Counted from the first letter of the stretch, positions 23,801 through 32,884 are shown. The stretch: DNA of 64,000 bases from Novosphingobium panipatense (GCF_002149965.1 NZ_MSQB01000010.1:1-64000); one strand, 5' to 3'. Translations and numbers: made by a program. The notes: generated from the letters alone by a model not told the origin.

Positions 23801-24258
23801 TGTTCGAAACCTTGGACGATCGGGGAAGCGGTGGGGCGACGGAGCAGGTCGAAATTCCCCTCAACGAGGAGGCCGACGCGGATCGGCCGTTTAGAACGGT
23901 TGTTCCAACTCCATTCGTACAGGCTTCCATGCCGGGGGCGCAAATTGCCCTGTTCTGTGGCCGAAATGTCCTTTTCCGTCAGGATCGAGCCCGTATGCCC
24001 ATCGTCCAGTCGCAGACGGTAGTGTATCTTTGATCCGCCGATGTCGCTGACATAGCGCATCGTATCTCCACCAACGACATAGGCGGTGACGCGGCGCACC
24101 TCGCCGGGACCCAGAGTAAAGTTCAGTCTCTCCGAACTTGGTTGATTGTCATTTTTCGCCAGCGAGCCCATCAGCGAGATTGCGCCGAAAACGACAAACG
24201 CGATACTCGTCAGAGTGCTGACGCCCAGCAACGCAATTGCGGGACGATCAAGTTTCAT
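23797..24258 (-). CDS. Single-pass membrane protein coupled to the bestrophin (153 aa)
   Basis: After a short cytoplasmic N-terminus, one hydrophobic segment (about 9-33, AIALLGVSTLTSIAFVVFGA) anchors the protein; the rest (about 38-153) is predicted to lie outside the cytoplasm and is beta-rich with many Gly/Arg. No family was recognised. Its stop codon overlaps the bestrophin start by four bases, which implies coordinated translation and suggests an accessory subunit or a separate envelope protein. The start ATG 24258 has only a weak ribosome site; an ATG nine codons upstream is possible. No gene is seen from 24259 to 24438. Confidence 0.6.
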   Translation of the reverse strand: MKLDRPAIALLGVSTLTSIAFVVFGAISLMGSLAKNDNQPSSERLNFTLGPGEVRRVTAYVVGGDTMRYVSDIGGSKIHYRLRLDDGHTGSILTEKDISATEQGNLRPRHGSLYEWSWNNRSKRPIRVGLLVEGNFDLLRRPTASPIVQGFEQ

Positions 24259-24438
24259 GGCTGTTCGGCCTGGGGTGCGCGCCATAGGCCTCTTCTTCCC
24301 AAGGCCTCACGTCGGCTCTCGATCGCGGCATCGCGAACTGCGGGCAAAATGAGGGGGATATCGACGCGTAGCTTCTCGACCATTTCCATGATCCTTCTGG
24401 GTTGGGCGCTATTCGCAATTGCTTGGATAGGCCGATAT

Positions 24439-24840
24439 TCAGGGCGGATGGCCGCGACCCGGTTGGGCGATCGCCGTCGTTCGATGGCAGACCAGAGATT
24501 TTTCCCCCATCCGGTCTAGCTTGAGTGTGTCGGTGCCGGTCAGAACCAAGGTCAGATTGTTTCCGGCATAGGCCTTGCCGGTGTCCGGTGCGGTCAATCT
24601 GGATGGTTTCCCGCCAGGAATTATCGTCAGGTCCAGGGTCAGGCCATCGAGCATAAAGTCGCCGTCAAGTTGGGTCCCGTCCTCACATGTGTACAGGTGT
24701 TCGCCAATGAGAGCGGGCAATGAGGCGCTATCGTGACGCCGATCACTGACGGTATCTTCAGCTCGACAGCCGGCGAGAGTTATCGTTGCCAGGCCTCCTG
24801 CAACGAGTAGCGATGTTGAAAGCTCGCGGGTCACACGCAT
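24439..24840 (-). CDS. Lipoprotein with lysozyme-inhibitor (MliC)-like domain (133 aa)
   Basis: A signal peptide ends in a lipobox (ITLAGC), so the product is likely an envelope lipoprotein. The mature part has YTCEDGTQL near its start, KAYAGNNLTLVLTG, then LVCH near the end, the two-cysteine beta-barrel pattern of MliC/PliC C-type lysozyme inhibitors. Such proteins protect the wall from host lysozyme. The second Cys and the SxxxYxxG-like core are visible, though similarity is modest. It stands alone between the CDF/zf-TFIIB gene group and the bestrophin pair, transcribed in the same direction. Assignment is moderate. Confidence 0.6.
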   Translation of the reverse strand: MRVTRELSTSLLVAGGLATITLAGCRAEDTVSDRRHDSASLPALIGEHLYTCEDGTQLDGDFMLDGLTLDLTIIPGGKPSRLTAPDTGKAYAGNNLTLVLTGTDTLKLDRMGEKSLVCHRTTAIAQPGRGHPP

Positions 24841-24872
24841 GGCGGATTTCTGTCAACTGGAGGCGAACTGTC

Positions 24873-24903
24873 GCCATGGGCGGCAAGGGCGGCCGCCCAT
24901 GGC
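24873..24903. terminator. Perfect 12-bp hairpin between genes
   Basis: GCCATGGGCGGC (24873-24884) and GCCGCCCATGGC (24892-24903) pair perfectly around a 7-base loop, between the zf-TFIIB gene and the MliC-like gene. It may end transcription of the long czc operon on the minus strand. It has no T-tract. Confidence 0.5.
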
Positions 24904-24961
24904 GCGGGCCGTTCTCGCACGCGGGGAGGGGGGCAGGGGCGTGCGGCGGCCGATCGGATCA

Positions 24962-25264
24962 TCAGTCGAACAACTCACGTAGGAAGCCTTTACGGCGGCC
25001 ATGATGGCCGCTGCGCTGGCTGTGACCCTCCTCATCGGGGTGCCCATTCTCGCGGCTCGCCACCGTTGGCGGTTGTTGTGTCCTGCTTGCGCCTGCGGTG
25101 TCCGCGAAACTGCGCTCGATAATCTTGTCGAGCTCGCCTCGATCGAGCCAAACACCCCTGCATTGAGGGCAGTAGTCGATTTCGATGCCCTGCCGCTCGC
25201 TCATGAGCAGATCAACGCGGCAGACGGGGCATTGGAGACCGATTGGTGCCGTTACATTGGTCAT
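24962..25264 (-). CDS. zf-TFIIB domain protein (100 aa)
   Basis: The N-terminal half has CPVCRVDLLMSERQGIEIDY, then CPQCRGVWLDRGELDKII, the two CxxC knuckles and the WLDRGEL tail that define the zf-TFIIB family of zinc-binding proteins. The C-terminal half is His/Gly/Arg-rich (GHPDEEGHSQRSGHHGRR), which may bind metal. It starts one base before the stop of the CDF gene, as the last member of the czc operon, which makes a metal-sensing or zinc-buffering role likely. Family secure, role inferred. Confidence 0.83.
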   Translation of the reverse strand: MTNVTAPIGLQCPVCRVDLLMSERQGIEIDYCPQCRGVWLDRGELDKIIERSFADTAGASRTQQPPTVASRENGHPDEEGHSQRSGHHGRRKGFLRELFD

Positions 25265-25265
25265 G

Positions 25266-25889
25266 TCAGTATTCCTTGGGTGGAGGAGTGTCTTTGATCC
25301 CTCGGATTTCGCTGCGAGCGTCTTTCAGGATTTCAACGCCGCCCTTGATGGCGATGAAAGCCGTCGCCAGTCCGACCAGAAGATCCGGCCAATTGGCGTT
25401 CAGCCACCAAACCAGCGCGCCAGCGATCAGAATGCCGCCGTTCGATATGAAATCATTGTAGCTGAACGTGGTGGCTGCCCGCATGGCGACATCTGGCTCG
25501 TCGAGGCGCTGAAGCAGTCTGAGGCAAACATAGTTGATGACGGCCGCAACGGCCGACATCACCATCATGGTCGCTCCGATGGGGTCGCTTCCGTAGGTGT
25601 AACGGCGCGCGACGTCGAAAAGAATTCCCACTGCGAATATCAGCAGCATCGAGCCAGAGAATAAAGCGGCGCGGCCTTTCCAGATGAGCCCGCGCCCAAG
25701 GGCCAGGAGGCTCAACATATAGACCAGCGCATCGGAGAGATTATCGACACCGTTCGCGATAAGAGCACTGGAATCGCCAGTAATCCCTGCGAAGAAGAAT
25801 GCTGCGGAGATGATCACATTGAGGATCAGGACGATCCAGAGTGTCCGCTGCTCCGTCTCACTCGTTTTGTTCCGGGCTTCAATCATCAT
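25266..25889 (-). CDS. CDF-type cation transporter within the czc operon (207 aa)
   Basis: Six hydrophobic segments carry the CDF signature NGVDNLSDALVYMLSLLALG (about 46-65) and FSYNDFISNGGILIAGA (about 143-159), with the paired Asp/Asn metal ligands typical of the family. The cytoplasmic C-terminal domain is absent and the protein is short, as in the other CDF gene of this window at 14453. It overlaps the SRPBCC gene by 11 bases and lies one base before the zf-TFIIB gene, so it is translated with both. It would export Zn, Cd or Co from the cytoplasm to the periplasm, where CzcCBA takes over. The substrate is inferred. Confidence 0.82.
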   Translation of the reverse strand: MMIEARNKTSETEQRTLWIVLILNVIISAAFFFAGITGDSSALIANGVDNLSDALVYMLSLLALGRGLIWKGRAALFSGSMLLIFAVGILFDVARRYTYGSDPIGATMMVMSAVAAVINYVCLRLLQRLDEPDVAMRAATTFSYNDFISNGGILIAGALVWWLNANWPDLLVGLATAFIAIKGGVEILKDARSEIRGIKDTPPPKEY

Positions 25890-26376
25890 TGACGCTCCGT
25901 CCTTTGGTGGCTGCGGTGGTACGGCGCTTGTGTCGATTTCCAGCAGGTCCTGCGCGAGACAGTCGCCTGACAGCTACTAGGAAGCTTGTGTCCTGAAGCT
26001 GCATTCGCCGGCGAATGCCTGCGCGCACGAATGCGGCTGCGGGGGCTCCGAACAACCCCTTGCATTCGACGCTGTGTCGAACATGAAGGCCCGAGGCATC
26101 CTCAGTCAGTTCATATCCTTCCTCCATTGTGAAGAATGGGAAGGTGCCTAATTTCCAGCGAATGCTGCCGGACCGTTCGTGTGCCACGATCAGGGCATCG
26201 ACTTGGGTGCTTCGGCCGAAGAAGCGTGCGGTGAACTCAACCTTCTTGCCCAAGCCGACAACCCCGCCGCCAAACCGATACTCCGGATGCCAACTTTCAT
26301 ACTGGGCCAGATTTGCCAGCATGGCCCATGCTCGAAGGCGGGAGATCGGGGGGCTAAACCTGGTTTCCTCTCTCAT
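25879..26376 (-). CDS. SRPBCC-fold protein in the czc operon (165 aa)
   Basis: The sequence WAMLANLAQYESWHPEYRF followed by GKKVEFTARFFGRSTQV and EEGYELTEDASGLHVRHSVE is the beta-sheet and helix pattern of SRPBCC/START-like proteins, which bind hydrophobic ligands in a deep cavity. The C-terminus is basic and disordered. It lies 63 bases after czcA and overlaps the CDF gene, so it is probably transcribed with czcCBA. SRPBCC genes next to RND metal pumps are found in sphingomonads; what they bind is not known. Confidence 0.72.
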   Translation of the reverse strand: MREETRFSPPISRLRAWAMLANLAQYESWHPEYRFGGGVVGLGKKVEFTARFFGRSTQVDALIVAHERSGSIRWKLGTFPFFTMEEGYELTEDASGLHVRHSVECKGLFGAPAAAFVRAGIRRRMQLQDTSFLVAVRRLSRAGPAGNRHKRRTTAATKGRSVNDD

Positions 26377-26439
26377 GTCGCTGATCCTCTCATTCGATCA
26401 GGGAAGAAACAGGAGGGCAGCAGCTGCCCTCCTGTCACA

Positions 26440-29400
26440 TCAATGCTGAGGTTGACTGCTGGCGGCCGAGGTCTCGAGCACTTCCTCATCTGCTTCGACC
26501 ATCGTTGCGCGGCCGTACCGCGCGTAGAGTGTCGGCAGGACGAACAGGGTGAGGATTGTCGCGGAAAGAAGGCCGCCGATTACGACTGTCGCCAGCGGCT
26601 TCTGGACTTCGGCTCCAGCCCCGGTGCCCAATGCCATCGGTACAAAGCCGAGGCTGGCGACCAATGCGGTCATCACCACTGGCCTGAGGCGTTGAAGGGC
26701 GCCTGCCCTGGCCGCTTCCGCCCGGTCCATTCCCGCTCGCATGAGATCCTGGATCGAGGATACCATGACAAGGCCGTTGAGGACCGCAATGCCGGACAGA
26801 GCGATGAACCCGACTGCGGCGGAGATGGAAAAGTCCATGCCCCGCAGGAAAAGGGCCAGAACGCCGCCCACCAGAGCAAGTGGAACGCCGGTGAACACGA
26901 TCGCGGCGTCCCTTACCGATCCCAGAGCCCCATACAGGAGCAGAAGGATCAGCACGAAGCAGGCAGGGATTACCAACTGAAGCCGCTCGCGGGCTGAAGC
27001 CAGGTTCTCGAATTGTCCGCCCCATTCAAGGTAACTGCCCGGTGGCAAGCGGACTTCCTTTGCGATGCCATTCTGTGCATCTTCGACCACGCTGCCGACG
27101 TCCCTGCCCCGAACGTTCGCCTGCACGACGACCCGACGCTTGCCATTCTCTCGGCTGATCTGGTTAGGCCCGTCGATGACCCGGATATCGGCCACGCTCG
27201 ACAGAGGAACGAATTGTCCTCCAGGCGTCGGTACTTGGACCTGGCTCAATAGCGAGATGTCGGCCCGCTGAGCTTCCGACAATCGGATGACCACTGGAAA
27301 GCGGCGATCCCCTTCGAAGATCATGCCGGACTGCTGACCGCCCAATGTGGCATTGACGATGTCTTGCACGTCCTGGGCGGTTACACCGAGGCGGGCCATG
27401 GCGTCTCGATTGACCCGGATGTCGAGCATCGGGAGACCGGTGGTCTGTTCAACCTTTACGTCGGTTGCGCCATTTGTCCTTCTAAGGACTCCCGCAATCT
27501 TCTCAGCTGTCGCATTCATCGAGTTGAAGTCATCCCCAAAGACCTTCACTGCGATGTCGCCGCGCACCCCGGCGATTAGTTCGTTGAAGCGCATCTGGAT
27601 CGGTTGGGTGATCTCGTAGGCGTTGCCCGGGAACTTGGCGAGCTTCCCTTCGATCCTCGAGATGAGCGCTTCCTTGGTCAGGCTGGGATTGGGCCATTCC
27701 TTCCGATCCTTGAGAATGACGAACATGTCGGTGGCGTTGGGCGGCATCGGGTCTGACGCGAGTTCAGCCGTACCGGTCTTGGAGAAAACGAACTTCACCT
27801 CCGGCTGCTTCGACATCATTTGCTCGATCGGTACCTGCATCGCCTGGCTCTGCTGCACCGACGTCGCCGGAATTCGCAGGGCCTGAATCAGGAGATCGCC
27901 TTCATCAAGTTGTGGCAGGAACACCTGACCCAGAGAGGTAAAAGCAAGGATTGCCACAGCGAACGCGCCTATGCCGGCACCGACGGTCAGGGTCGGCCGC
28001 TTCATCGCGCGGTCGAGGCCGGGTTCATAGCGAGCCTTGAGCCAGCCCATGATCCGACCTTCCTTCTCTTCGATTCGCTTGGACAGCCATAGGGCGATCG
28101 CAGCGGGAACGAAGGTCAGGGAAAGGACGAACGCGCAGACGAGCGCGATGATGACGGTGAGGGCCATTGGCACGAAGGTCTTGCCTTCGACACCTGTCAG
28201 TGTGAGCAACGGCACATAAACGAGGATGATGATCGCCTGGCCATAGACCGACGGCTTGATCATTTCCCTTGCCGCAGCTGCGACTGTATCCAGCCGTTCC
28301 TTGACGGTAAGCAGACGTCCTTCATGGTGCTGATGCTCCGCCATGCGTCGCAAGGCGTTCTCGACGATGATGACCGCGCCATCGACGATGAGGCCGAAGT
28401 CCAGCGCACCCAGGCTCATGAGGTTGGCCGACACACCGGCGCGCAACATGCCAAAGCCCGTCAGCATCATGGTGATCGGGATGATGACCGCCGCGATCAG
28501 TGCCGCGCGGAAGTTGCCGAGAAGCAGGAACAACACCACGATGACCAGCAGGGCGCCCTCACCCAGATTCTTGGCGACCGTCTTGATGGTGGAGTTCACC
28601 AGCGCGGTGCGGTTGAGAACCGGTTGAACGATCACGTCCGGCGGCAGCGAGGCGTTGATCTCGTCCAGACGGTTGGCGACGGCCGTTGCGACCGTACGGC
28701 TGTTTTCTCCAATACGCATGATGGCGGTGCCGACGACGACCTCAGTGCCGTTCTCGGATGCCGAGCCCATGCGGATCGCCTGGCCGGTGCGGACGGATGC
28801 GACCTGGCCCAAGGTGATGGGTACGCCGTCCCTGGTGGCAACCACGATCTTCGAAAGTTCGTCCGCATTGCGGACAAGGGCGTCGGCGCGCACCGCCAAC
28901 CCCTCGCCGTTGCGATTGACGAAGCCGCCGCCGACGCTGGTGTTGTTGCGCTCGAGGGCAGTGCTGAGCTGCGTCAGGGTGATCCCCATCGATGCCAGCC
29001 GCTGCACGTCGGGCACGACGAGGAACTGCTTGGCATAGCCGCCGATTGAATCGACGCCAGCCAGGCCCTTGGTGTTCTTGAGCAGCGGTGAGACGATCCA
29101 GTCTTGCGCGGTACGCAGATAGGTTGCCTTGTCCGTGTCGTTGGTCAGTCTTTCGCCCTCGGGCGTGATGTAGCTGCCGTCCGGCTGCATGCCCGGTTCG
29201 CCGGGCTGATGCTTGTCGTCCTTGCGATGCTCCAGGCGGACGGTCCACATGTAGACTTCGCCCAGACCTGTCGCGATTGGCCCCATTTCCGGGCTGACGC
29301 CGTCGGGCAGATTTTCCGAGACACCGGTCAGGCGCTCGCCGACCTGTTGGCGGGCGAAGAAAATGTCCGTGTCTTCGGAGAAGACGGCAGTAACCTGCGC

Positions 29401-29670
29401 AAAGCCGTTACGGCTGAGCGAGCGGCTATAGTCGAGGCCGGGAATGCCGGCGAGCGCGGTCTCGATCGGAAAGGCGACCTGCTTCTCGACCAGTTCGGGC
29501 GAAAGCGCAGGCGCGCGGACGTTGATCTGAACCTGATTGTTGGTGATATCGGGAACCGCGTCGATGGGCAGCCGTGACAGGGCGGCGGCACCGATCACGG
29601 CGGCAATGGCGGTCAGCAGCAGGACGAGCCAGCGCTTGTGAACCGCCCAGGTTACGATTGGGGCGATCAT
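26440..29670 (-). CDS. czcA: CzcA-family heavy-metal RND efflux pump (1076 aa)
   Basis: This is the inner-membrane pump of a CBA tripartite system that drives divalent metals from the periplasm or cytoplasm out through CzcC using proton flow. The proton-relay motif GALDFGLIVDGAVIIVEN (about 402-420) has the Asp, Asp and Glu of the HME-RND class that handles Zn/Co/Cd. Twelve membrane segments and two large periplasmic loops are present, as expected for about 1050 residues. It begins five bases after the stop of czcB and is followed by SRPBCC, CDF and zf-TFIIB genes. The family is secure; the metal class is inferred from the motif. Confidence 0.95.
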   Translation of the reverse strand: MIAPIVTWAVHKRWLVLLLTAIAAVIGAAALSRLPIDAVPDITNNQVQINVRAPALSPELVEKQVAFPIETALAGIPGLDYSRSLSRNGFAQVTAVFSEDTDIFFARQQVGERLTGVSENLPDGVSPEMGPIATGLGEVYMWTVRLEHRKDDKHQPGEPGMQPDGSYITPEGERLTNDTDKATYLRTAQDWIVSPLLKNTKGLAGVDSIGGYAKQFLVVPDVQRLASMGITLTQLSTALERNNTSVGGGFVNRNGEGLAVRADALVRNADELSKIVVATRDGVPITLGQVASVRTGQAIRMGSASENGTEVVVGTAIMRIGENSRTVATAVANRLDEINASLPPDVIVQPVLNRTALVNSTIKTVAKNLGEGALLVIVVLFLLLGNFRAALIAAVIIPITMMLTGFGMLRAGVSANLMSLGALDFGLIVDGAVIIVENALRRMAEHQHHEGRLLTVKERLDTVAAAAREMIKPSVYGQAIIILVYVPLLTLTGVEGKTFVPMALTVIIALVCAFVLSLTFVPAAIALWLSKRIEEKEGRIMGWLKARYEPGLDRAMKRPTLTVGAGIGAFAVAILAFTSLGQVFLPQLDEGDLLIQALRIPATSVQQSQAMQVPIEQMMSKQPEVKFVFSKTGTAELASDPMPPNATDMFVILKDRKEWPNPSLTKEALISRIEGKLAKFPGNAYEITQPIQMRFNELIAGVRGDIAVKVFGDDFNSMNATAEKIAGVLRRTNGATDVKVEQTTGLPMLDIRVNRDAMARLGVTAQDVQDIVNATLGGQQSGMIFEGDRRFPVVIRLSEAQRADISLLSQVQVPTPGGQFVPLSSVADIRVIDGPNQISRENGKRRVVVQANVRGRDVGSVVEDAQNGIAKEVRLPPGSYLEWGGQFENLASARERLQLVIPACFVLILLLLYGALGSVRDAAIVFTGVPLALVGGVLALFLRGMDFSISAAVGFIALSGIAVLNGLVMVSSIQDLMRAGMDRAEAARAGALQRLRPVVMTALVASLGFVPMALGTGAGAEVQKPLATVVIGGLLSATILTLFVLPTLYARYGRATMVEADEEVLETSAASSQPQH

Positions 29671-29674
29671 CGGC

Positions 29675-30841
29675 TCAGTCCTCGTGGCTCGCTTCGCTCT
29701 TGCCGAGTTCGGCCTTGAGCGTGAAGCTGTTGACGGTAGCGATGACCTCGGTGCCCTTAAGGCCCGACTTGATGATCACACTGTCGCCGGCGCTGTCGCC
29801 AAGCTGCACAGGTGTCGCCTGGAAGCCGGTCTTGGTGCGCACGAAGACCACGGACTTGCCTTCTTCGGTCTGCACGGCGGTCAGCGGTACGCGGATTGCG
29901 CCATCGCCACCGCTTCCCGTGAGGGCAACGGAAGCCGTAACAGGCTCGCCGACGCGCCAATTGCCATCGCGATTATCGAGCGTCGCGATGACGGGGACGA
30001 GCCGGGTGTTGGGATCCAGGGCAGGCGACACGAAGGTCACCTTGGCCGTCGCTTCGCGGCCGGCTGCCTTCACCGTCACCATCGCGCCCGGACGTACGCG
30101 ACCGGCGTCCTGCGGCTGGAGGTTGAGCGACAGGGAAACGCTGGAGAGGTTGGCGACCCGGAAAAGCTCGGCATCTGCCGCGACCGTCTGCCCGAGCACT
30201 ACGCTGCGGCCGATGACCTGCCCGGATATCGGCGCGACGATGCCGATACGATTGAGGCCGCCACCGCCCGTGCCTGCGGCCGAGACCTGCTGCTGCGCTA
30301 GGCGAAGCGCAATTCGTGCTTCGGTCGCCGCCGTGCGGGCGGCGATGAGATCCTGCTCCGGTGATACCCGCTGGGAAAAGAGGCGCTGTTCTCGCGCGAG
30401 ATTGCTGTTGGCCAGGGACAGGCGCGCGCGGGCGGCCTCCGTTTCTGCATTGAGCGATGCGGCCTCTCGGCTTTCGATGACGGCAAGCGCTTGGCCACGG
30501 CCGATTGACTGGCCGAGGTTGCGGGTCAGCGACACGACTCGGCCACCGATCGCTGCGGAAACGACCTGCGTGCCTTGCGGGTCGCCATCGATAGTTGCGG
30601 GCAGTTCGATCGTGCCCGACCCGCCTATAACAGGACGCGCCGTCTGGATTCCTGCCGATGCGATCTGGTCGGCGGTCAGCGTTATCTTGCCCTCGTCAGC
30701 GTGGGCTTCGCCACCGGCCTTGCCCACAGCGGCGGGCGCTGTTTGATCCGCTTTGTTCTGCTCGCTCTCACCCCCACATGCGGCGAGGGCCAGCATGAGG
30801 GACAAAGGAAGCGCTGCGTAGATGATGGTCTTGGATTTCAT
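29675..30841 (-). CDS. czcB: CzcB periplasmic adaptor (membrane fusion protein, 388 aa)
   Basis: The protein has a lipobox-like signal (LMLALAACGG), a coiled-coil hairpin with ARARLSLANSNLAREQRLFS (about 150-170), lipoyl-like segments around it, and the C-terminal membrane-proximal TVNSFTLKAEL. It links CzcA to CzcC across the periplasm. A His/Asp-rich metal-binding N-terminus like that of Cupriavidus CzcB is not obvious. The gene lies between czcC (three bases upstream of its start) and czcA (five bases downstream). Assignment is secure at family level. Confidence 0.92.
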   Translation of the reverse strand: MKSKTIIYAALPLSLMLALAACGGESEQNKADQTAPAAVGKAGGEAHADEGKITLTADQIASAGIQTARPVIGGSGTIELPATIDGDPQGTQVVSAAIGGRVVSLTRNLGQSIGRGQALAVIESREAASLNAETEAARARLSLANSNLAREQRLFSQRVSPEQDLIAARTAATEARIALRLAQQQVSAAGTGGGGLNRIGIVAPISGQVIGRSVVLGQTVAADAELFRVANLSSVSLSLNLQPQDAGRVRPGAMVTVKAAGREATAKVTFVSPALDPNTRLVPVIATLDNRDGNWRVGEPVTASVALTGSGGDGAIRVPLTAVQTEEGKSVVFVRTKTGFQATPVQLGDSAGDSVIIKSGLKGTEVIATVNSFTLKAELGKSEASHED

Positions 30842-30844
30842 GGA

Positions 30845-32107
30845 TCAGTTCCCCTGTTCCGGTGCGGGCGCGGCCAGGCGCTCCAGCTGCGCACGGGCAT
30901 TCTGGTAGGAGGCGAGAGCGTCGATGGCGGCGAGGCGGGTTTCGCTAAGCGTGCGCTCGGCATCGAGCAGGTCGAGTTGCCCGAACTTGCCTTCACGATA
31001 TCCGATGCGGGCGATGCGAGCGGCCTCCTGGGCAGCCTCGAGTGCGGGACCGGTTGCCGTCTGCGCAGTCACAGCGGCATTCGAGGCCGCGGTCTGCGCG
31101 TCGGTGATGGCCTGCTCGACATCGAGCGCCGTCATGCGCTTCTGTGCTTCGGCCTGATTGCGCTGCGCCTGCGCCTGCGCCACGGATGCCTTCCCCGAGT
31201 TGAAGATCGGGATGGGCATGGTGACAGTGAAGATCAGCGCCGTATCATTGGTGCCCGATAGTCTGCGCAGGCCGGGACCAGCCTCGAGGTTTGGAACACG
31301 CTGGGAGTTTGCAAGGCGCACATTCGCGTCGGCAATGGCGAGATCGGCGCCCGCCGCCGCAAGTGCCAGTGTGCCGGCTGCGCTCGGTGGCATTTCCGGC
31401 CCATAGCCGCGCGGAAGGCTTTCGAGCCACGCCGTGTCGAGCGGGCCACCCATGGGCTGACCCACTCGCCTCTCCAGATTGGCGCGCGAAGCCTGCGCCA
31501 ATCTGATGGTTCGAACCAGTTCGGCATCGGCATTGATCTTCGCGACGTTCGCGCGCTGCTCTTCGATCGGAGAGGCTCTACCGGCCTGGACCCTGACCCT
31601 TGCGGCATTGGCCGCGTCGCCTGCGATGCGAGACTGATCGCGAGCAGTTTGCACCCGACGTTCCGCAGCCACGGCCTCTACATAGAGCTGCGTGACCTGC
31701 AGCCTGATGTCCGCCTTCGTAATTGCCGATACGAGTAGGGCCCGATCAGTCTGAGCATCAGCGACTGCGATTCGAGCAGAGCGCTTTCCTCCCAGCTCGA
31801 TGGGAATGGCAACGCTGACGGTCGACTCTGCGCTTCTGAAACCGCTGTAGGCACCGCTTCCCGCGATGTTCTCGACTTGCGTCTGAATGGTGGGATTAGG
31901 TCGCAGACTGGCAACCCGGCGCCCTGCTTGGGCCGCTTCAACACCAGCCTGAGCCGCTTGGACTGCCGGTGCGCTGCCGCCGGCGGCGGCTACAGCCTGC
32001 TCGAGTGTGTACGGGGCTGCAACTGCCGTAAGCGCAGGCGCCTCCTGTGCCTGCGCCACGGCGACGCAGGACACGGCAGCCAGCAAGGCTGCAATGGATC
32101 GAAACAT
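30845..32107 (-). CDS. czcC: CzcC outer-membrane factor (TolC family, 420 aa)
   Basis: A signal peptide (FRSIAALLAAVSCVAVAQA) is followed by two repeats of long helices with strand segments, including ELGGKRSARIAVADAQTDRA and IGYREGKFGQLDLLDAERTL, the typical TolC/OprM repeat marks. It forms the outer-membrane duct of the CzcCBA pump. Its N-terminal half is closely repeated by the truncated gene at 57703. It starts 73 bases after the small His-rich gene at 32181 and is probably transcribed with it. Assignment is secure. Confidence 0.93.
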   Translation of the reverse strand: MFRSIAALLAAVSCVAVAQAQEAPALTAVAAPYTLEQAVAAAGGSAPAVQAAQAGVEAAQAGRRVASLRPNPTIQTQVENIAGSGAYSGFRSAESTVSVAIPIELGGKRSARIAVADAQTDRALLVSAITKADIRLQVTQLYVEAVAAERRVQTARDQSRIAGDAANAARVRVQAGRASPIEEQRANVAKINADAELVRTIRLAQASRANLERRVGQPMGGPLDTAWLESLPRGYGPEMPPSAAGTLALAAAGADLAIADANVRLANSQRVPNLEAGPGLRRLSGTNDTALIFTVTMPIPIFNSGKASVAQAQAQRNQAEAQKRMTALDVEQAITDAQTAASNAAVTAQTATGPALEAAQEAARIARIGYREGKFGQLDLLDAERTLSETRLAAIDALASYQNARAQLERLAAPAPEQGN

Positions 32108-32180
32108 GAAGATTTATCCTGAACACGAGTCACGGATGACCCACCGCGAGCTTCAGGCGCGAGGGTCCGCTATGGCTCGG

Positions 32181-32510
32181 TCAGGAAATAGGCGGGCGCA
32201 GATCAGGCCCGATGGCCCAGCGCTTGGATGCTGCCGGAGCGGGAACGAACACAGGCGCATGTCGTGCGGAGCCTAGCAGATCGTCACTCGCTGCAGCCGG
32301 GACAAATGCGGTTCCACCATGGCAGCTACCATGGTGGTGGGGCATTGCCTTGTCGGCATCACCTTGCGTCTGATCAGCGTCGCCATCGGTGTGCACATAG
32401 CCGGAACAGTCGATGGTCGGAGCGCTGGGAATTTCCTGGGCGTGCACCATCGTGGTCGTCAGCAACGAGACCGAAAGCAGGCACAGAAGGAAGATTCCTA
32501 AACGGCGCAT
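32181..32510 (-). CDS. Small secreted His-rich protein leading the czc operon (109 aa)
   Basis: The product starts MRRLGIFLLCLLSVSLLTTT, a signal peptide ending before QEIPSAP. The mature part has SGYVHTDGDADQTQGDADK and MPHHHGSCHGG, a cluster of His, Asp and Cys suitable for metal binding. The C-terminus ends KRWAIGPDLRPPIS. It precedes czcC and is likely co-transcribed. A close relative (about two thirds identical) lies at 57299 next to a czcC fragment, so this gene and the pump travel together. It may be a periplasmic metal chaperone or sensor; no family name was recognised. Confidence 0.78.
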   Translation of the reverse strand: MRRLGIFLLCLLSVSLLTTTMVHAQEIPSAPTIDCSGYVHTDGDADQTQGDADKAMPHHHGSCHGGTAFVPAAASDDLLGSARHAPVFVPAPAASKRWAIGPDLRPPIS

Positions 32511-32884
32511 GGATGCCCCCTAGTCGATCTGGGTGAGCGTGTCACGTCTAAAAGTAAAAGCCCAAACCTTCCTAGATTGGTAAGGTTTTGAGAAAGTCTA
32601 AATTCGAGTGTTTATGCGGATATGTTGTATCATCGATGCACTTATTTCAATTTATTGAAGAAAAATGCGGAAAGTAACAATCAAATTAGATATGAATAAT
32701 GGGTTATGGTTAGGTGAAATATCAAAATAACTATGATGTCTTAAATGCCTTGCGGTCCGATGTGTCGGGCCCGTTCGGAGCAAAGCAGTTTGCAAATTCT
32801 GAAAACAGACCCGCATCATAGCGATGCCGGCGGCCAGTTTATCTGCCACTCGGCGTCACGATGGCCAATTCAAGCCGAGTGCTG
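32511..32884. promoter_or_regulatory. AT-rich control region before the czc operon
   Basis: This 374-base gap holds no gene and is far more AT-rich than its surroundings, especially 32590-32740. An interrupted inverted repeat, AAACCTT (32564-32570) and AAGGTTT (32582-32588) with CC and GG inside it, resembles the ACCTTCC/GGAAGGT sites of CueR-like MerR regulators. It stands about 55 bases before the His-rich gene's start. Most of the AT-rich stretch lies between the two minus-strand genes and is unexplained. Confidence 0.5.
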
